Assembly: GCF_009763255.1 (NCBI RefSeq)
Contig: NZ_WSJB01000010.1
Location: 62,001-126,000, forward strand
Direction: 5' to 3'
Source: Bordetella sp. 02P26C-1
Lineage (GTDB): Bacteria > Pseudomonadota > Gammaproteobacteria > Burkholderiales > Burkholderiaceae_B
DNA: 64,000 nucleotides
How positions within the stretch are numbered: the stretch's first letter is position 1; each line of letters opens with the position of its first letter. Position numbers and translations under genes: made by a program. This document shows positions 9,634-18,778 of this stretch, in pieces. The notes below the pieces were generated by a model. That model ran no database searches. It was not told where the DNA came from and saw only the letters and a list, made by a program, of their open reading frames with translations.

Positions 9634-10587
9634 CTAGGATTTACTGGTAGATGGCTTCCACAACAGCACAACCCCCAGGGACACCACGATGCACGTGGCC
9701 CCGGCTAACTGCCAAGACGTCACGGTTTCGCCCAGCATTAACACCCCAGCCAGCAATCCGATGACCGGCACCCCCAGACTGAACGGCGCGATACGGTTGG
9801 CGGGATGACGGCGTAGCAATCCGGTCCACAGTGCGTAGGCCAGGATCGTCGCGAACCATCCCAGATAAATCGCCGAGAGCCAACTCGCCCACGACGCCGA
9901 GGTCCATGCCCAGCGGGTTTCAACGGGGTCAAGCAGCCAGCTTGCCAGACAAAACGGAATGATAGGCACCAGGCTGGACCAGACCACGAAGCCGAGCGCG
10001 TTAAAGCCCTCGACCTTCTGCTGTGCCCGGCGCGCGATAATGTTCGAGCCCGCCCACATCGCGGCGGCGGCCAGATTCAGCAGGAACCCCGCGACGGTTG
10101 TGCCAACCAGCAAGGAACGGTCGGCATGGTCGCCCACATAGTTCATCGCGAAGCATCCCAAGCCAACCGCCGCACATACCAAGCCGAGTTGCAGGGGCCG
10201 CGTCAATTTTTCCTTGAGCAGCACATAGCCGAAGATCGCCGTGAAAAACACCTGAGTCTGCATCAGCACCGACGCCAGCGCGGCGGTCATGCCGACCTTC
10301 AGTGCCACAAAGAGCAAACCGAACTGGCCCACGCCTTGGCACAGCCCATAAGCCAACAACCACTTCCACGCATCCTTTGGCGCGCGCACCAGAAAGATCA
10401 ACGGGAGCAATGCGAACACATATCGCGCGGCACCGAGTTGGAATGGCGTGAAGTCGACCAACGCGACTTTCATCGTCACGAAGTTCAGGCCCCAGATCAC
10501 CACGACGGCGAGCGCGGAAAGGATATCCCCTCCGCTCAGCGCCAGCGGTGACGACGGTATATTTGAATTCAATACGCTTGTTCTCAT
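9634..10587 (-). CDS. EamA/DMT-family transporter
   Basis: Inner-membrane protein of 317 residues with ten predicted membrane segments in two EamA repeats. The first repeat contains VVIWGLNFVTMKVALVDF near residue 33. The second starts near 165 and ends with LLAGVLMLGETVTSWQLAGA, a typical EamA repeat end. DMT proteins usually export metabolites such as amino acids. The start overlaps the preceding SDR stop (ATGA), so the two are translationally coupled. It is the last gene of a five-gene operon starting at 14830. The substrate is unknown. Confidence 0.9.
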   Translation of the reverse strand: MRTSVLNSNIPSSPLALSGGDILSALAVVVIWGLNFVTMKVALVDFTPFQLGAARYVFALLPLIFLVRAPKDAWKWLLAYGLCQGVGQFGLLFVALKVGMTAALASVLMQTQVFFTAIFGYVLLKEKLTRPLQLGLVCAAVGLGCFAMNYVGDHADRSLLVGTTVAGFLLNLAAAAMWAGSNIIARRAQQKVEGFNALGFVVWSSLVPIIPFCLASWLLDPVETRWAWTSASWASWLSAIYLGWFATILAYALWTGLLRRHPANRIAPFSLGVPVIGLLAGVLMLGETVTSWQLAGATCIVVSLGVVLLWKPSTSKS

Positions 10588-11420
10588 GCCATTGCCTGCC
10601 CGCCGTTAAGATCCAGTGCCACACCCGTGATGAACGACGCATCGTCGGAGGCTAAAAATGATACTGCCGCCGCGACGTCTTCCACCGAGCAATAGCGCCG
10701 TAGTGGAATATCGCTGAGGATTTTGGCGCGCTCCTCTTCGGTTCTGCGTTCGGCCCAGAGGCGCTGGGTACGTTCGGTCATCACGACGCCGGGGCATACG
10801 CAATTGACAGTGATCCCGCTGGGGCCAAACTCCGTGGCCATTTGCCGGGTCATCGCGGCAACGGCACCCTTGGACGCCGCATAGTTGGCGCCCGCAATCA
10901 GGCTGGAAAACCGGCCCGCCTTGGAGCCAAAATTCACGATACGGCCATAACGCCGTTGCATCATGGATGGTAGTACCGCCTGGCTCGTCCACACCACCGA
11001 CATGACGTTCAGCGTCATGACGCGTTCCCAGTCTCGCCCGCTTTCTTCCATCAAAGGAAAAGGAGTGTGCAGCGATCCGCCCGCGTTATTCACCAATACG
11101 TCTACGCCTCCCGCTTTGGCCTGGATATCAGCAATTCCCGAGCGAATGCTGTCTGCGCAAGCAGAATCCATGATCGCGTGGTGCAGCGTGATGCCATGCG
11201 CGCGAGCCGCGGCGTAGGCACGCTCAAGTGCATCGTTGTCGCGGTCGGCTATCCACACTTGTGCGCCTTCTGCCGCCAGGCGCACGGCGGTGGCAAAACC
11301 AATACCTCGCGCCGCGCCCGTTACTAATGCGGTGCGAGAAGAAAACCGTCGGCACGCAACCGCCAGCAGTTGCTCGGAGACTTCGGGCGTGGCTTCTGAG
11401 TAAATTGAAGCGTCTGACAT
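10584..11420 (-). CDS. Short-chain dehydrogenase/reductase (SDR)
   Basis: SDR of 278 residues. The cofactor motif TGAARGIG lies near residue 35, after an N-terminal extension of about 30 residues. NNAGG and YAASKG (catalytic Tyr and Lys) follow, and the C-terminus carries FITGVALDLNGGQAMA. It sits between the Bug receptor gene (2-base gap) and the EamA gene (4-base overlap). It is one of two SDRs in this operon and is clearly different from the other in sequence. The substrate is unassigned. Confidence 0.9.
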   Translation of the reverse strand: MSDASIYSEATPEVSEQLLAVACRRFSSRTALVTGAARGIGFATAVRLAAEGAQVWIADRDNDALERAYAAARAHGITLHHAIMDSACADSIRSGIADIQAKAGGVDVLVNNAGGSLHTPFPLMEESGRDWERVMTLNVMSVVWTSQAVLPSMMQRRYGRIVNFGSKAGRFSSLIAGANYAASKGAVAAMTRQMATEFGPSGITVNCVCPGVVMTERTQRLWAERRTEEERAKILSDIPLRRYCSVEDVAAAVSFLASDDASFITGVALDLNGGQAMA

Positions 11421-11422
11421 GG

Positions 11423-12394
11423 TTATTCCACTTTGATGCCGGCTTCTTGAATGACCTTCGCCCAGCGCTTGCTTTCCGCCTGAATCGCGTTGCGGAAATC
11501 TTCGGAGGATCCACCGACAGGATCGGCGCCGACGCTGGCCAGACGGGCGCGGAATTCCGGATCTTGCAACGCCTCATTAACCACGCCGTTGATGCGTTCC
11601 ACGATTGTTGGATCCGTGCCCGCGGGGGCTAAAAGCGAGAACCAGCCCTGCGATTCGAACCCTTTGACCCCTTGCTCATCAAGTGTGGGAATGTCCGGTG
11701 CCGACTTCGAACGCTCCAACGTGGTCACCGCCAGCGCCTTGACGGTGCCGGCACGTATCTGGGGCAAGGAGGCGGGCAGGTTATCGAACATCATTTCGAT
11801 ATGACCACCCAGCAGGTCCTGCAAAGCCGGCGCGCTGCCACGGTAAGGGATATGGGCGATCTTCGTGCCTGTCATCGATGCGAACATCTCGGAAGACAAG
11901 TGCGGCGTTCCGCCCACGCTGGAGGAGCCGTAGCGAACCTTGCCAGGATTGTCCTTGATGTATTGAATGAGTTCAGGCACGGAGTTAACCGGCAGATCCT
12001 TATTCACGATCAACACATTAGGAACGGACGCCACCATGACGATAGGGTCCAGATCCTTTTTCGGGTCGAACGGGATATTGCTAAACAGTAGCGGGTTGAT
12101 GGTGAGCGTCTGCGGCGCCCCGACGACCAGCGTATAGCCGTCCGCGGGCGATCGGACCACCTCGCCCACGCCAATATTTCCGCTCGCGCCTGATCGGTTC
12201 TCCACCACAAAGGGTTTTCCAAACGCGTTTTGCAAGCGTTCGGCCACCAGGCGTCCCGCCACATCGGTCGCCCCTCCCGGCGGGAAGGGGACCACAACCT
12301 TTACCGGCCGGTTTGGATAGTCGGCGGCCCAGGCCGGCCCACCCACACTCAACAACACGCCGGCAATCGTTGCCGTGATCCACTTCTTAAACAT
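11423..12394 (-). CDS. Bug-family tripartite tricarboxylate transporter substrate-binding protein
   Basis: Periplasmic receptor of 323 residues with a signal peptide cleaved near AWAADYP. The sequence YPNRPVKVVVPFPPGGATDV directly after the signal is the Bug family hallmark, and PYRGSAPALQDLLGGHIEMMFD follows in the middle. A good ribosome binding site (AGGAGA) precedes the ATG. No TctA/TctB membrane subunits are encoded in the window, so the receptor is an orphan here, as is common in Alcaligenaceae. Orphans may use a distant permease or act as sensors. Its operon position suggests it binds the substrate of the neighbouring enzymes. Confidence 0.92.
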   Translation of the reverse strand: MFKKWITATIAGVLLSVGGPAWAADYPNRPVKVVVPFPPGGATDVAGRLVAERLQNAFGKPFVVENRSGASGNIGVGEVVRSPADGYTLVVGAPQTLTINPLLFSNIPFDPKKDLDPIVMVASVPNVLIVNKDLPVNSVPELIQYIKDNPGKVRYGSSSVGGTPHLSSEMFASMTGTKIAHIPYRGSAPALQDLLGGHIEMMFDNLPASLPQIRAGTVKALAVTTLERSKSAPDIPTLDEQGVKGFESQGWFSLLAPAGTDPTIVERINGVVNEALQDPEFRARLASVGADPVGGSSEDFRNAIQAESKRWAKVIQEAGIKVE

Positions 12395-12419
12395 AGCAGT
12401 CTCCTCTCAGGTGTGTGAC

Positions 12420-13139
12420 CTAATTCATCCACGTCCCGCCGTTGACATCCAGCGAGTGGCCTGTGATGTACCTTGCGGCGGGAGAGGTCAGGAATCTCGC
12501 CGCTTCCGCGATCTCCTCGGGCGTGCCCAGCCTGCCTAAAGGAATCTGCCGGGACAGTTCGCCCCACCGCTCCTTGGGGATCATCGTCCCTTCGATGGAG
12601 CCGGGCACGACCGCATTGACTCTGACGCCTTGTGGCGCCAACTCGATGGCGAGCGATTTGACCAGGCTCAGCACGCCGGCCTTGGACGCGCAGTAATGCG
12701 GTTTCGTGCCAGAAGGCGAAGCCGACAACGCGGCGTATCCCGTGCGGGCCGCGCGCGAGGCAACCATCACCATCGCACCGGCTGTTTCTCGCAGATAAGG
12801 GATCGCGGCCTGCGCCACGAAGAACGCGCCGTTCAGATTGACGTTGATCACCTTGACCCACTCTTCCGGCGTGATTTCCTCGACGGGCTTGGCCGGGGCC
12901 GTGATGGCCGCGCAATGGATGACGGCCTCGACCGGCCCAAGGTCCGCCGCATAGCGCATCATGGCCGCCGCAGAATCCGGGTTGGCGATATTGGTCTCGA
13001 TGAACGACACGTTGGCAGCCGTCTGCGGCGGATGCTTGAGGTCGCCGATGACGACCGAGTGTGTCGCACTGAAGTTCTGCACGCATGCCCAGCCGATATT
13101 GCTGGCGCCGCCTGTAATGACCACAACGGGTTCTTTCAT
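12420..13139 (-). CDS. Short-chain dehydrogenase/reductase (SDR)
   Basis: SDR of 239 residues: TGGASNIG cofactor loop near residue 9, a shortened cofactor-discriminating region, the catalytic YCASKAG, and a C-terminal TGHSLDVNGGTW. The usual NNAG is replaced by HCAA. The ATG at 13139 is chosen because GAGG lies at the right distance upstream, and it leaves 8 bases after the TPP enzyme stop. It is the second gene of the LacI-linked operon and probably handles the product of the TPP enzyme or an alcohol precursor of it. Confidence 0.9.
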   Translation of the reverse strand: MKEPVVVITGGASNIGWACVQNFSATHSVVIGDLKHPPQTAANVSFIETNIANPDSAAAMMRYAADLGPVEAVIHCAAITAPAKPVEEITPEEWVKVINVNLNGAFFVAQAAIPYLRETAGAMVMVASRAARTGYAALSASPSGTKPHYCASKAGVLSLVKSLAIELAPQGVRVNAVVPGSIEGTMIPKERWGELSRQIPLGRLGTPEEIAEAARFLTSPAARYITGHSLDVNGGTWMN

Positions 13140-13147
13140 TTCAAGCC

Positions 13148-14830
13148 TCAATAGTCGGAAGCGGGAACGTGGCTCGCTGCGGTGTCCACATTGACGTCGA
13201 TCACCGTGGGAACGGTCGCGGTGCGTGCCTCTTCGAGGGCTTTGAGCAAGCCTTCGTAGGTGTTGACGCGAACGCCATGGCAGCCCATGCCTCGCGCCAT
13301 CATCGCAAAGTCGGTATCGCTGAAATCAACCGCGATCCGGCGACCCTTCATGTTGTCGCGAACCATTCCCAGTCCATGGTTGTTCGCGACAATAACGGTA
13401 ATTGGCAGGTTTTCCTGCACGCAAGTCGCCAACGTGGTGAAGGTCATCGCGGCGCCACCATCACCGATCAGGCTGATGACATGGCGCTCGGGATAAACGA
13501 GCTTGGTGGCGGCCGCCGCAGGCAGACCCCAGCCCATGCCGCCCACGCCGCCTGGTACCACAAGCTGACCGGGCGTCTTGATGCGCAATGCGCTGGTGGC
13601 CCAAATACGATTGTTGCCGGCGTCCAAGGTCAGCATGCTGTCGGGCGTGAGCGTTTGATCGAGTGCGCGGATGATATGCGTGTAGTGCAACGTGCCTTCG
13701 GCCACTGGCAGTTCGGGCAAGGAGTTATAGCCGTACTCTTCCTTCAGTCCCGTCAGATGACGAATACGGCTTTGGCGTTGCGATTCGCCGAGCTCATGCT
13801 CAGCCAGCTCGCGCAGGAATTCCGCCGCGTCGGCCGTGACCGCCTCGTTAACGGGAACCACCCAACCCGCGTTGCGCGGATCGACGTCTACCTGCACCCA
13901 CGTCTGCTGCGCCGGATTGATCATTTTTTCGTCGCGGAAACGCAGATAATCCGGTCCCAGGCTCGAGCCGAGCACCAGCACGAGATCGGCGCGTTCGAGG
14001 CAACGGTTAGCGGTACGCGAACCCCAGGTACCCAGCATGCCTGCCGCGATGTCGCTGGTCTCGTCGATCACGCCCTTGCCGTTATAGCTGGTCAGCACCG
14101 CAATGCCGGCGCGACCCGCGACCGCCGCGAGGCGCTCGCGCCCAGCATCGTTTTGCAAACCGTTGCCTGCGATGATGACTGGACGAGTGGCTTTGGCTAC
14201 CAGTTGTGCGACGCGTGCGACCGCTTCCTTGTCCACGGCCGGCGGGCAATACTGCAAATAGCCCTTGGACGGGTAGAGCTTCACGCGCGCGTTTTCGGGG
14301 ATTTCGCGCTTGATGATCGGGCTCTTCATGATGACCGCGGCTGGGCCGGTGCGCGGCAGCGAGGCGTGCTTATAGGCCAGCTGCAGGCCATAAACCGCTT
14401 CGTGCGGCTCGGTCGCATAGGCGCAGAACTTGGTCATCGTCTTCATGACGGCCTGAATGTCGGCCGCGCCGTAGTCGCCCGTCATCGTCTGGTAGACGCC
14501 GTACATGCCAAAGCCGTCATAGCACGAGGTATCCGTCAGGACGACCATCGGTGTGCCAGCGAAGTACGCTTCGATAATGCCGAAGGCACCGGTGGTGCTG
14601 GCGAACGGCCCCTGCCCCATATATACGCCCGGCTTGCCGGTCAACCGACCATATACCTGCGCCATCACCGACGCCACCTGCTCGCTGCGGGTAAGCACCA
14701 CGCGCAATTTGTCGCGCACCTCATGAAACTCATCCAGCATCCAAGTGATGCCCAGGCCGGGCAGCGTAAAGGCGTGGGTAACGCCACATTCGAGCAGGGT
14801 TTCGACAACGGCTTTTTTGGTAGTAGTCAT
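13148..14830 (-). CDS. Thiamine-diphosphate-dependent enzyme (acetolactate synthase / benzoylformate decarboxylase superfamily)
   Basis: The 560-residue protein has the three-domain layout of the family. The N-terminal pyrimidine-binding domain contains the catalytic-type Glu in TRSEQVASVMA near residue 48. A central domain starts near 200. The C-terminal diphosphate-binding domain carries GDGGAAMTFTTL and, about 25 residues later, NNHG. The ATG at 14830 has AAGGA 8 bases upstream; the frame extends 10 codons further without support. It is first in the operon, directly behind a LacI-type palindrome. The reaction could be carboligation, decarboxylation or C-C lysis of a 2-oxo acid; its neighbours do not point to branched-chain amino acid synthesis. 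Confidence 0.85.
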   Translation of the reverse strand: MTTTKKAVVETLLECGVTHAFTLPGLGITWMLDEFHEVRDKLRVVLTRSEQVASVMAQVYGRLTGKPGVYMGQGPFASTTGAFGIIEAYFAGTPMVVLTDTSCYDGFGMYGVYQTMTGDYGAADIQAVMKTMTKFCAYATEPHEAVYGLQLAYKHASLPRTGPAAVIMKSPIIKREIPENARVKLYPSKGYLQYCPPAVDKEAVARVAQLVAKATRPVIIAGNGLQNDAGRERLAAVAGRAGIAVLTSYNGKGVIDETSDIAAGMLGTWGSRTANRCLERADLVLVLGSSLGPDYLRFRDEKMINPAQQTWVQVDVDPRNAGWVVPVNEAVTADAAEFLRELAEHELGESQRQSRIRHLTGLKEEYGYNSLPELPVAEGTLHYTHIIRALDQTLTPDSMLTLDAGNNRIWATSALRIKTPGQLVVPGGVGGMGWGLPAAAATKLVYPERHVISLIGDGGAAMTFTTLATCVQENLPITVIVANNHGLGMVRDNMKGRRIAVDFSDTDFAMMARGMGCHGVRVNTYEGLLKALEEARTATVPTVIDVNVDTAASHVPASDY

Positions 14831-14858
14831 GCTTGGCATCCTTGGAAAACAGAGATAC

Positions 14859-14874
14859 ATGCAAACGCTTGCAT
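14859..14874. promoter_or_regulatory. LacI-type operator upstream of the TPP enzyme operon
   Basis: ATGCAAACGCTTGCAT is a 16-bp palindrome centred on CG with 7 of 8 symmetric pairs matching. It is nearly identical to the site at 18714-18729 upstream of the ABC operon. It lies about 29 bases before the TPP enzyme start, where a repressor would block transcription. The likely ligand is the LacI regulator encoded at 18815. Confidence 0.75.
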
Positions 14875-15004
14875 TTAACGACGGATGTATCCCTAATAAA
14901 TAAAAAAGTTTGGTCAGGATTGTGTAGCGGCGCTGCCGTTGCGGTTAAAGCTTGACGGGCGCCGCCGTGGTAGAGGGATTCGTTGCTGGAACATCGACCC
15001 GGCG

Positions 15005-15898
15005 TTAGGCAGCGGCCTGCATGCCCCAGCGTTGGACAGTACGTCGCTCGATCGTGCGGAATATCAGGTTCTCCACGACGAGGCCAATGATGATGATGGT
15101 CAACAGTCCGGCAAATACCGCCGAGGTGTCCAGCTGGTTCTTTTTCTCATAAATAAACCAACCCAGGCCGCCACTGCTGGAACTCACGCCGAACACCAGC
15201 TCCGCGGCAATCAGCGTGCGCCAGGCAAACGCCCAGCCAATCTTCAGCCCCGACAGGATGCTGGGAAAGGCGGCCGGAATCAGTATCTTCATGACAAAAG
15301 ACAGATGCGACATGCCGTAGTTTCTGCCCACCATCTTCAAGGTCGCCGATACCGACTGAAAACCTGAATAGGTGTTGAGCGTCACTGCCCACAACACGGA
15401 GTGCACCAACACAAACACGATGGTCAGCTTACCCAGGCCAAACCAGATCAGCGCCAATGGCAATAGCGCGATCGCGGGCAGCGGGTTGAACATCGCTGTC
15501 ATGACTTCGAGGAAGTCGGTGGCCAGCCGGTTCGTGATGGCCAGTAGCGTCAGCACCGCGGCAATGACCAGGCCCACGCCATAACCAATCATCAGTATAT
15601 CGAGCGAGCTCAGCACACGGTCCGGCAGTTCGCCCGCGACAATGCTGTTCCACAGCGCCTGACAAGTGTCGACGAAGGTCGGCAGCAGCAGATCGTTGTT
15701 CAGATAGAGGGCGTAGCCTTGCCAGATACCGGCGAGGATGACCAGCACGAATGTCTTGCGTATCCATCCTTGGTCCCATAGACGCACGGCCAGTGGCAAT
15801 GTGTTTTGCGTGACCTGCAGCGTGGCAGCGTCATTGGGGGCGTTAGGGGCGCTGGGGGGATGACCCACAGCCTGGTTCACCATCACATTCTCACGCAT
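15005..15898 (-). CDS. ABC transporter permease (SsuC/TauC/ThiX type)
   Basis: Inner-membrane permease of 297 residues with six predicted segments. The family's EAA-type cytoplasmic loop is visible as IPAAFPSILSGLKIGWAFAW near residue 195. The ATG at 15898 overlaps the end of the ATPase gene by 8 bases; a second ATG four codons on is also possible. It completes an importer with the ATPase and receptor upstream. The nitrate/sulfonate/taurine/thiamine-precursor class fits, but the substrate is not visible. Confidence 0.9.
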   Translation of the reverse strand: MRENVMVNQAVGHPPSAPNAPNDAATLQVTQNTLPLAVRLWDQGWIRKTFVLVILAGIWQGYALYLNNDLLLPTFVDTCQALWNSIVAGELPDRVLSSLDILMIGYGVGLVIAAVLTLLAITNRLATDFLEVMTAMFNPLPAIALLPLALIWFGLGKLTIVFVLVHSVLWAVTLNTYSGFQSVSATLKMVGRNYGMSHLSFVMKILIPAAFPSILSGLKIGWAFAWRTLIAAELVFGVSSSSGGLGWFIYEKKNQLDTSAVFAGLLTIIIIGLVVENLIFRTIERRTVQRWGMQAAA

Positions 15899-16667
15899 GA
15901 CTGACCTCTTCGACATGATCCGCGAATAGTAGATGTTTGATTTCGTCTTCCAGCGCGGCTTGGGCGCCTTCGTGTGGGCTGTTCCAATCCACACCATTCA
16001 ATTCGGCTTTCACGCGGCCAGGGTGGGGAGACAGCAACAGGATACGGTTGCCAATACGCACCGCCTCGGGGATCGAGTGCGTGACGAACAACACCGTGAA
16101 ATGCGTGTCGTCCCACAGCTGCATCAGTTCGTCTTGCATCTTGCGGCGCGTTAAGTCGTCCAGCGCGGCAAAAGGCTCGTCCATCAGAATGACGTCGGGC
16201 TCCATGGCCATGCCGCGCGCGATCGCCACGCGTTGCTTCATCCCGCCCGAGAGCATGTGTGGATAGCTGTCGACGAACTTGCCCAGGTTGACCTTGTTGA
16301 GATAGTGCAGCGCTCTTTCCTCGGCCTGTTTGCCGCTCAGGCGTCCCGAGGCTTCAAGCGCGAACATCACGTTCTGCTTCACCGTTTTCCACGGCAGCAG
16401 CTGATCAAATTCCTGGAATACCATCATCCGATCCGGCCCGGGACGGGTAATTGGTTTGCCTTGCAGCAGGATCTGGCCTTCAGTGGGCCGCAGATAGCCA
16501 CCCACCGCCTTCAATAGCGTGGATTTCCCGCATCCAGAGGGACCGAGCAAGATATACCGGTCACCTTTCTGGACGGTGAAGTCGACGCGATACGTCGCGG
16601 TGACCAGGTGTTCGGGCGTTCGATACTGCAGGGTGACGCCTTTTACTTCGACTAAGGGCTGGTTCAT
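15891..16667 (-). CDS. ABC transporter ATP-binding protein (SsuB/TauB type)
   Basis: Nucleotide-binding subunit of 258 residues. It shows Walker A GPSGCGKST near residue 42, the Q-loop FQEFDQLLPWKT, the signature LSGGMKQR, Walker B VILMDEPFAALD and the switch His in VTHSIPEA. It overlaps the MBL hydrolase gene by 4 bases upstream and the permease by 8 bases downstream, so the four genes form one operon. It powers import through the adjacent permease. Confidence 0.93.
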   Translation of the reverse strand: MNQPLVEVKGVTLQYRTPEHLVTATYRVDFTVQKGDRYILLGPSGCGKSTLLKAVGGYLRPTEGQILLQGKPITRPGPDRMMVFQEFDQLLPWKTVKQNVMFALEASGRLSGKQAEERALHYLNKVNLGKFVDSYPHMLSGGMKQRVAIARGMAMEPDVILMDEPFAALDDLTRRKMQDELMQLWDDTHFTVLFVTHSIPEAVRIGNRILLLSPHPGRVKAELNGVDWNSPHEGAQAALEDEIKHLLFADHVEEVSHA

Positions 16668-17605
16668 ACTGTCTCCCCGGCTTCATGGCCTGCAGGCAGG
16701 CGGTTGCCGTTTATGAATGCTTGTACAGATGCAAAGTCTGGTTCATAGTCCCCGTCAGAACGACGGTGGATATGACAGGCGTGTGGCTCGGCGAAGTGGG
16801 CCGGCAACAAGAGCGCATGGTCATCCGCGCAGGCCGATAACAATCGTCTGCGCGTCTGTATGCCCAGTTCCGGCACATCGTCAAAGCCCGTATATAGCTC
16901 GGGATAGCGGATCTGCAGGGGGTGATGAAAGATATCCCCCGTGAAGTATCCTGAGTGGCCTTGCGAGGCGAGTCGGATACATATATGGCCATGCGTGTGG
17001 CCGGGACCCGGTTCAACGATCAACACGCCATCGATATCGAAGCCATCCTCAACCAGTACCATCTGGCCGGATTCGACCACGGGCAGAATGCTGTCTTCGA
17101 ACACGTTGTCATTGATCGGTCTGTGCTGATAGTCAGCTCGTCGTGCATCCCAGCGATTGAATTCCGCACGGCCAAACAGATATCGAGCGTTCGGAAACGT
17201 CGGTACCCATCGTCCGTCTACCAGCCGGGTATTCCAGCCGACGTGATCGCAATGCAGATGCGTGCACATCACATAGTCGATGTCTTCCACGCCCACACCC
17301 AGATCGGCTAGCCGGGATAGCCACGGCGTATCCCGCATATCGAAACGCGGGACGTGAGGCCGCCTCTTATGATTGCCGACACACGTGTCCACCAAAATCA
17401 GGTGTTTGGGCGTGCGCACCAGCCAGCTGTGAATGCTCGTGCGAAACCGGCACACCGTCGGGTCGTAGAACCCGGGTGCTATCCAGTCCTGAACCGGCTC
17501 AAGCATGCGCGGCTCATACGCCGGAAAGAGCTCGTGTGGCTGAAAACCCAGCCCCAATGATTCTTCAATCCGGTCAATGGCGACATCGCCGATCTGCAAT
17601 CTCAT
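16664..17605 (-). CDS. MBL-fold metallo-hydrolase
   Basis: Protein of 313 residues with the metallo-beta-lactamase zinc motif CTHLHCDHVGW (HxHxDH), then GPGHTHGHI and GDIFHHP segments that supply further ligands, and a C-terminal PAHF. Lactonases, thioesterases and other hydrolases share this fold, so the substrate is open. The ATG at 17605 lies 13 bases after the receptor stop; the longer open frame overlaps the receptor gene and is not supported. Its place inside an ABC importer operon suggests it acts on the imported compound. Confidence 0.85.
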   Translation of the reverse strand: MRLQIGDVAIDRIEESLGLGFQPHELFPAYEPRMLEPVQDWIAPGFYDPTVCRFRTSIHSWLVRTPKHLILVDTCVGNHKRRPHVPRFDMRDTPWLSRLADLGVGVEDIDYVMCTHLHCDHVGWNTRLVDGRWVPTFPNARYLFGRAEFNRWDARRADYQHRPINDNVFEDSILPVVESGQMVLVEDGFDIDGVLIVEPGPGHTHGHICIRLASQGHSGYFTGDIFHHPLQIRYPELYTGFDDVPELGIQTRRRLLSACADDHALLLPAHFAEPHACHIHRRSDGDYEPDFASVQAFINGNRLPAGHEAGETV

Positions 17606-17618
17606 GGTGGCGTCCCAA

Positions 17619-18635
17619 TCAGTTCCCAGGCAGGGCGTGCACTTTGTCAATAAACAGCTCGGTCCAGGACGCCGGTTTGTTTTTGATCGTGCCAATGCCA
17701 TGCATGAAGTCCGCGAACGCCATCATGCCTTGCGGTGTCAGGCTATAGCTGACCCGCGGGTCAGACAGCATCTCGACCACATCTTCTACGCTGTCACTGT
17801 CTTTGGTGATCGACAGATAGATACGTGCCGCCTCTTCCTTGTTCTCGCTGACGAACTTCTGCGCTTCGTCCAGCGCGTCCAATACCGCTTGCGTGAGCTT
17901 CGGGTTTTCCTTCTGAAATCGGTTCGTGGTGTATAGAACGTTCGTGGAACTGGGCGCCCCGAGCACTTCGAACGTGTCGAGCACCGTATGGAAGCCGGGC
18001 TGCTTGAGCTCGCGGTAGGAGAACGGCGGCACGGTGAAATCGGCGGTCACCTGGCCTTTACCCGACAACATAATCGCCATACTGTCGGACAGTGGCATCG
18101 CGATAGTCAGTTTGTCGAGTACGTCATACTTTTCCTGGCCGAATGCTTTGGCTGCAGCCATTTGCAGCACAACGGCCTGGGTGGAAACCTTCACGCCCGA
18201 CACGACAATCCGGTCCTTGCTGGTGAAGTCGCTTACCGTTTTGACATCAGGATTGCGGGTCACGAGCTGCATGGGCATCGTGTTCAACGACGCCAGGCCA
18301 ATGACATTGACGGGCGTGTTCTGGGTGCGCGACCACATCGTCAAAAACGGCGGAGGCCCGCTCACGGCAAAGTCCAGTGCGCCGGCAATCAGTGCGTCGT
18401 TCATGACCGAGCCACCGGTGAACTGGTTCCAGCTCACCTTCACATCACCTAACCCTGCTTCGCGCGCATGTTTCTCGACCAGTTGCTTTTCCTGCATCAC
18501 CATGAGCGGCAAGTAAGCAATGCCATATTGACGTGCCAGGCGGACTTCCTTTGCCTCCGCATACACGTTCGCGCTGGCCACGCAGAGCGCCGCGCCTGCG
18601 ATGCTCAAAAGGGACGCTAACTTCGGGAATTTCAT
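17619..18635 (-). CDS. ABC transporter substrate-binding protein (SsuA/TauA/NMT1-like)
   Basis: Periplasmic receptor of 338 residues with a signal peptide (MKFPKLASLLSIAG..., cleavage near VYA). The mature start EVRLARQYGIAYLPLMVMQ is typical of the sulfonate/nitrate/taurine receptor class (R.GYQ..Y.P in relatives). AGGAGA 6 bases upstream supports the ATG at 18635; the frame is open further upstream but would run over the operator at 18714. It is the first gene of a receptor-hydrolase-ATPase-permease operon that appears to be controlled by the divergent LacI regulator. Confidence 0.9.
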   Translation of the reverse strand: MKFPKLASLLSIAGAALCVASANVYAEAKEVRLARQYGIAYLPLMVMQEKQLVEKHAREAGLGDVKVSWNQFTGGSVMNDALIAGALDFAVSGPPPFLTMWSRTQNTPVNVIGLASLNTMPMQLVTRNPDVKTVSDFTSKDRIVVSGVKVSTQAVVLQMAAAKAFGQEKYDVLDKLTIAMPLSDSMAIMLSGKGQVTADFTVPPFSYRELKQPGFHTVLDTFEVLGAPSSTNVLYTTNRFQKENPKLTQAVLDALDEAQKFVSENKEEAARIYLSITKDSDSVEDVVEMLSDPRVSYSLTPQGMMAFADFMHGIGTIKNKPASWTELFIDKVHALPGN

Positions 18636-18713
18636 AGATTGTCTCCTGCGCTTATAAATTTCCGGCTTTATCAAAACAAGCTTCGATGGCCGGGTTGTTC
18701 TATGCGCTGCATA

Positions 18714-18729
18714 ATACAAACGTTTGCAT
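18714..18729. promoter_or_regulatory. LacI-type operator upstream of the ABC importer operon
   Basis: ATACAAACGTTTGCAT is a CG-centred palindrome with 7 of 8 symmetric pairs. It shares the core CAAACG.TTG with the site at 14859-14874. It lies in the 179-base gap between the ABC receptor (-) and the LacI gene (+), about 80 bases before the receptor start. Confidence 0.75.
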
Positions 18730-18778
18730 GAGCTGGTCAATACACCTCCTCCGCTCGGTAAGCGGAGTGGTATATTTT

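Noticed and set aside
13169-14878. A 569-codon plus-strand frame opposite the TPP enzyme gene
   Set aside because: No recognisable domain. The minus-strand product has all TPP-enzyme motifs, a ribosome binding site and a promoter operator.
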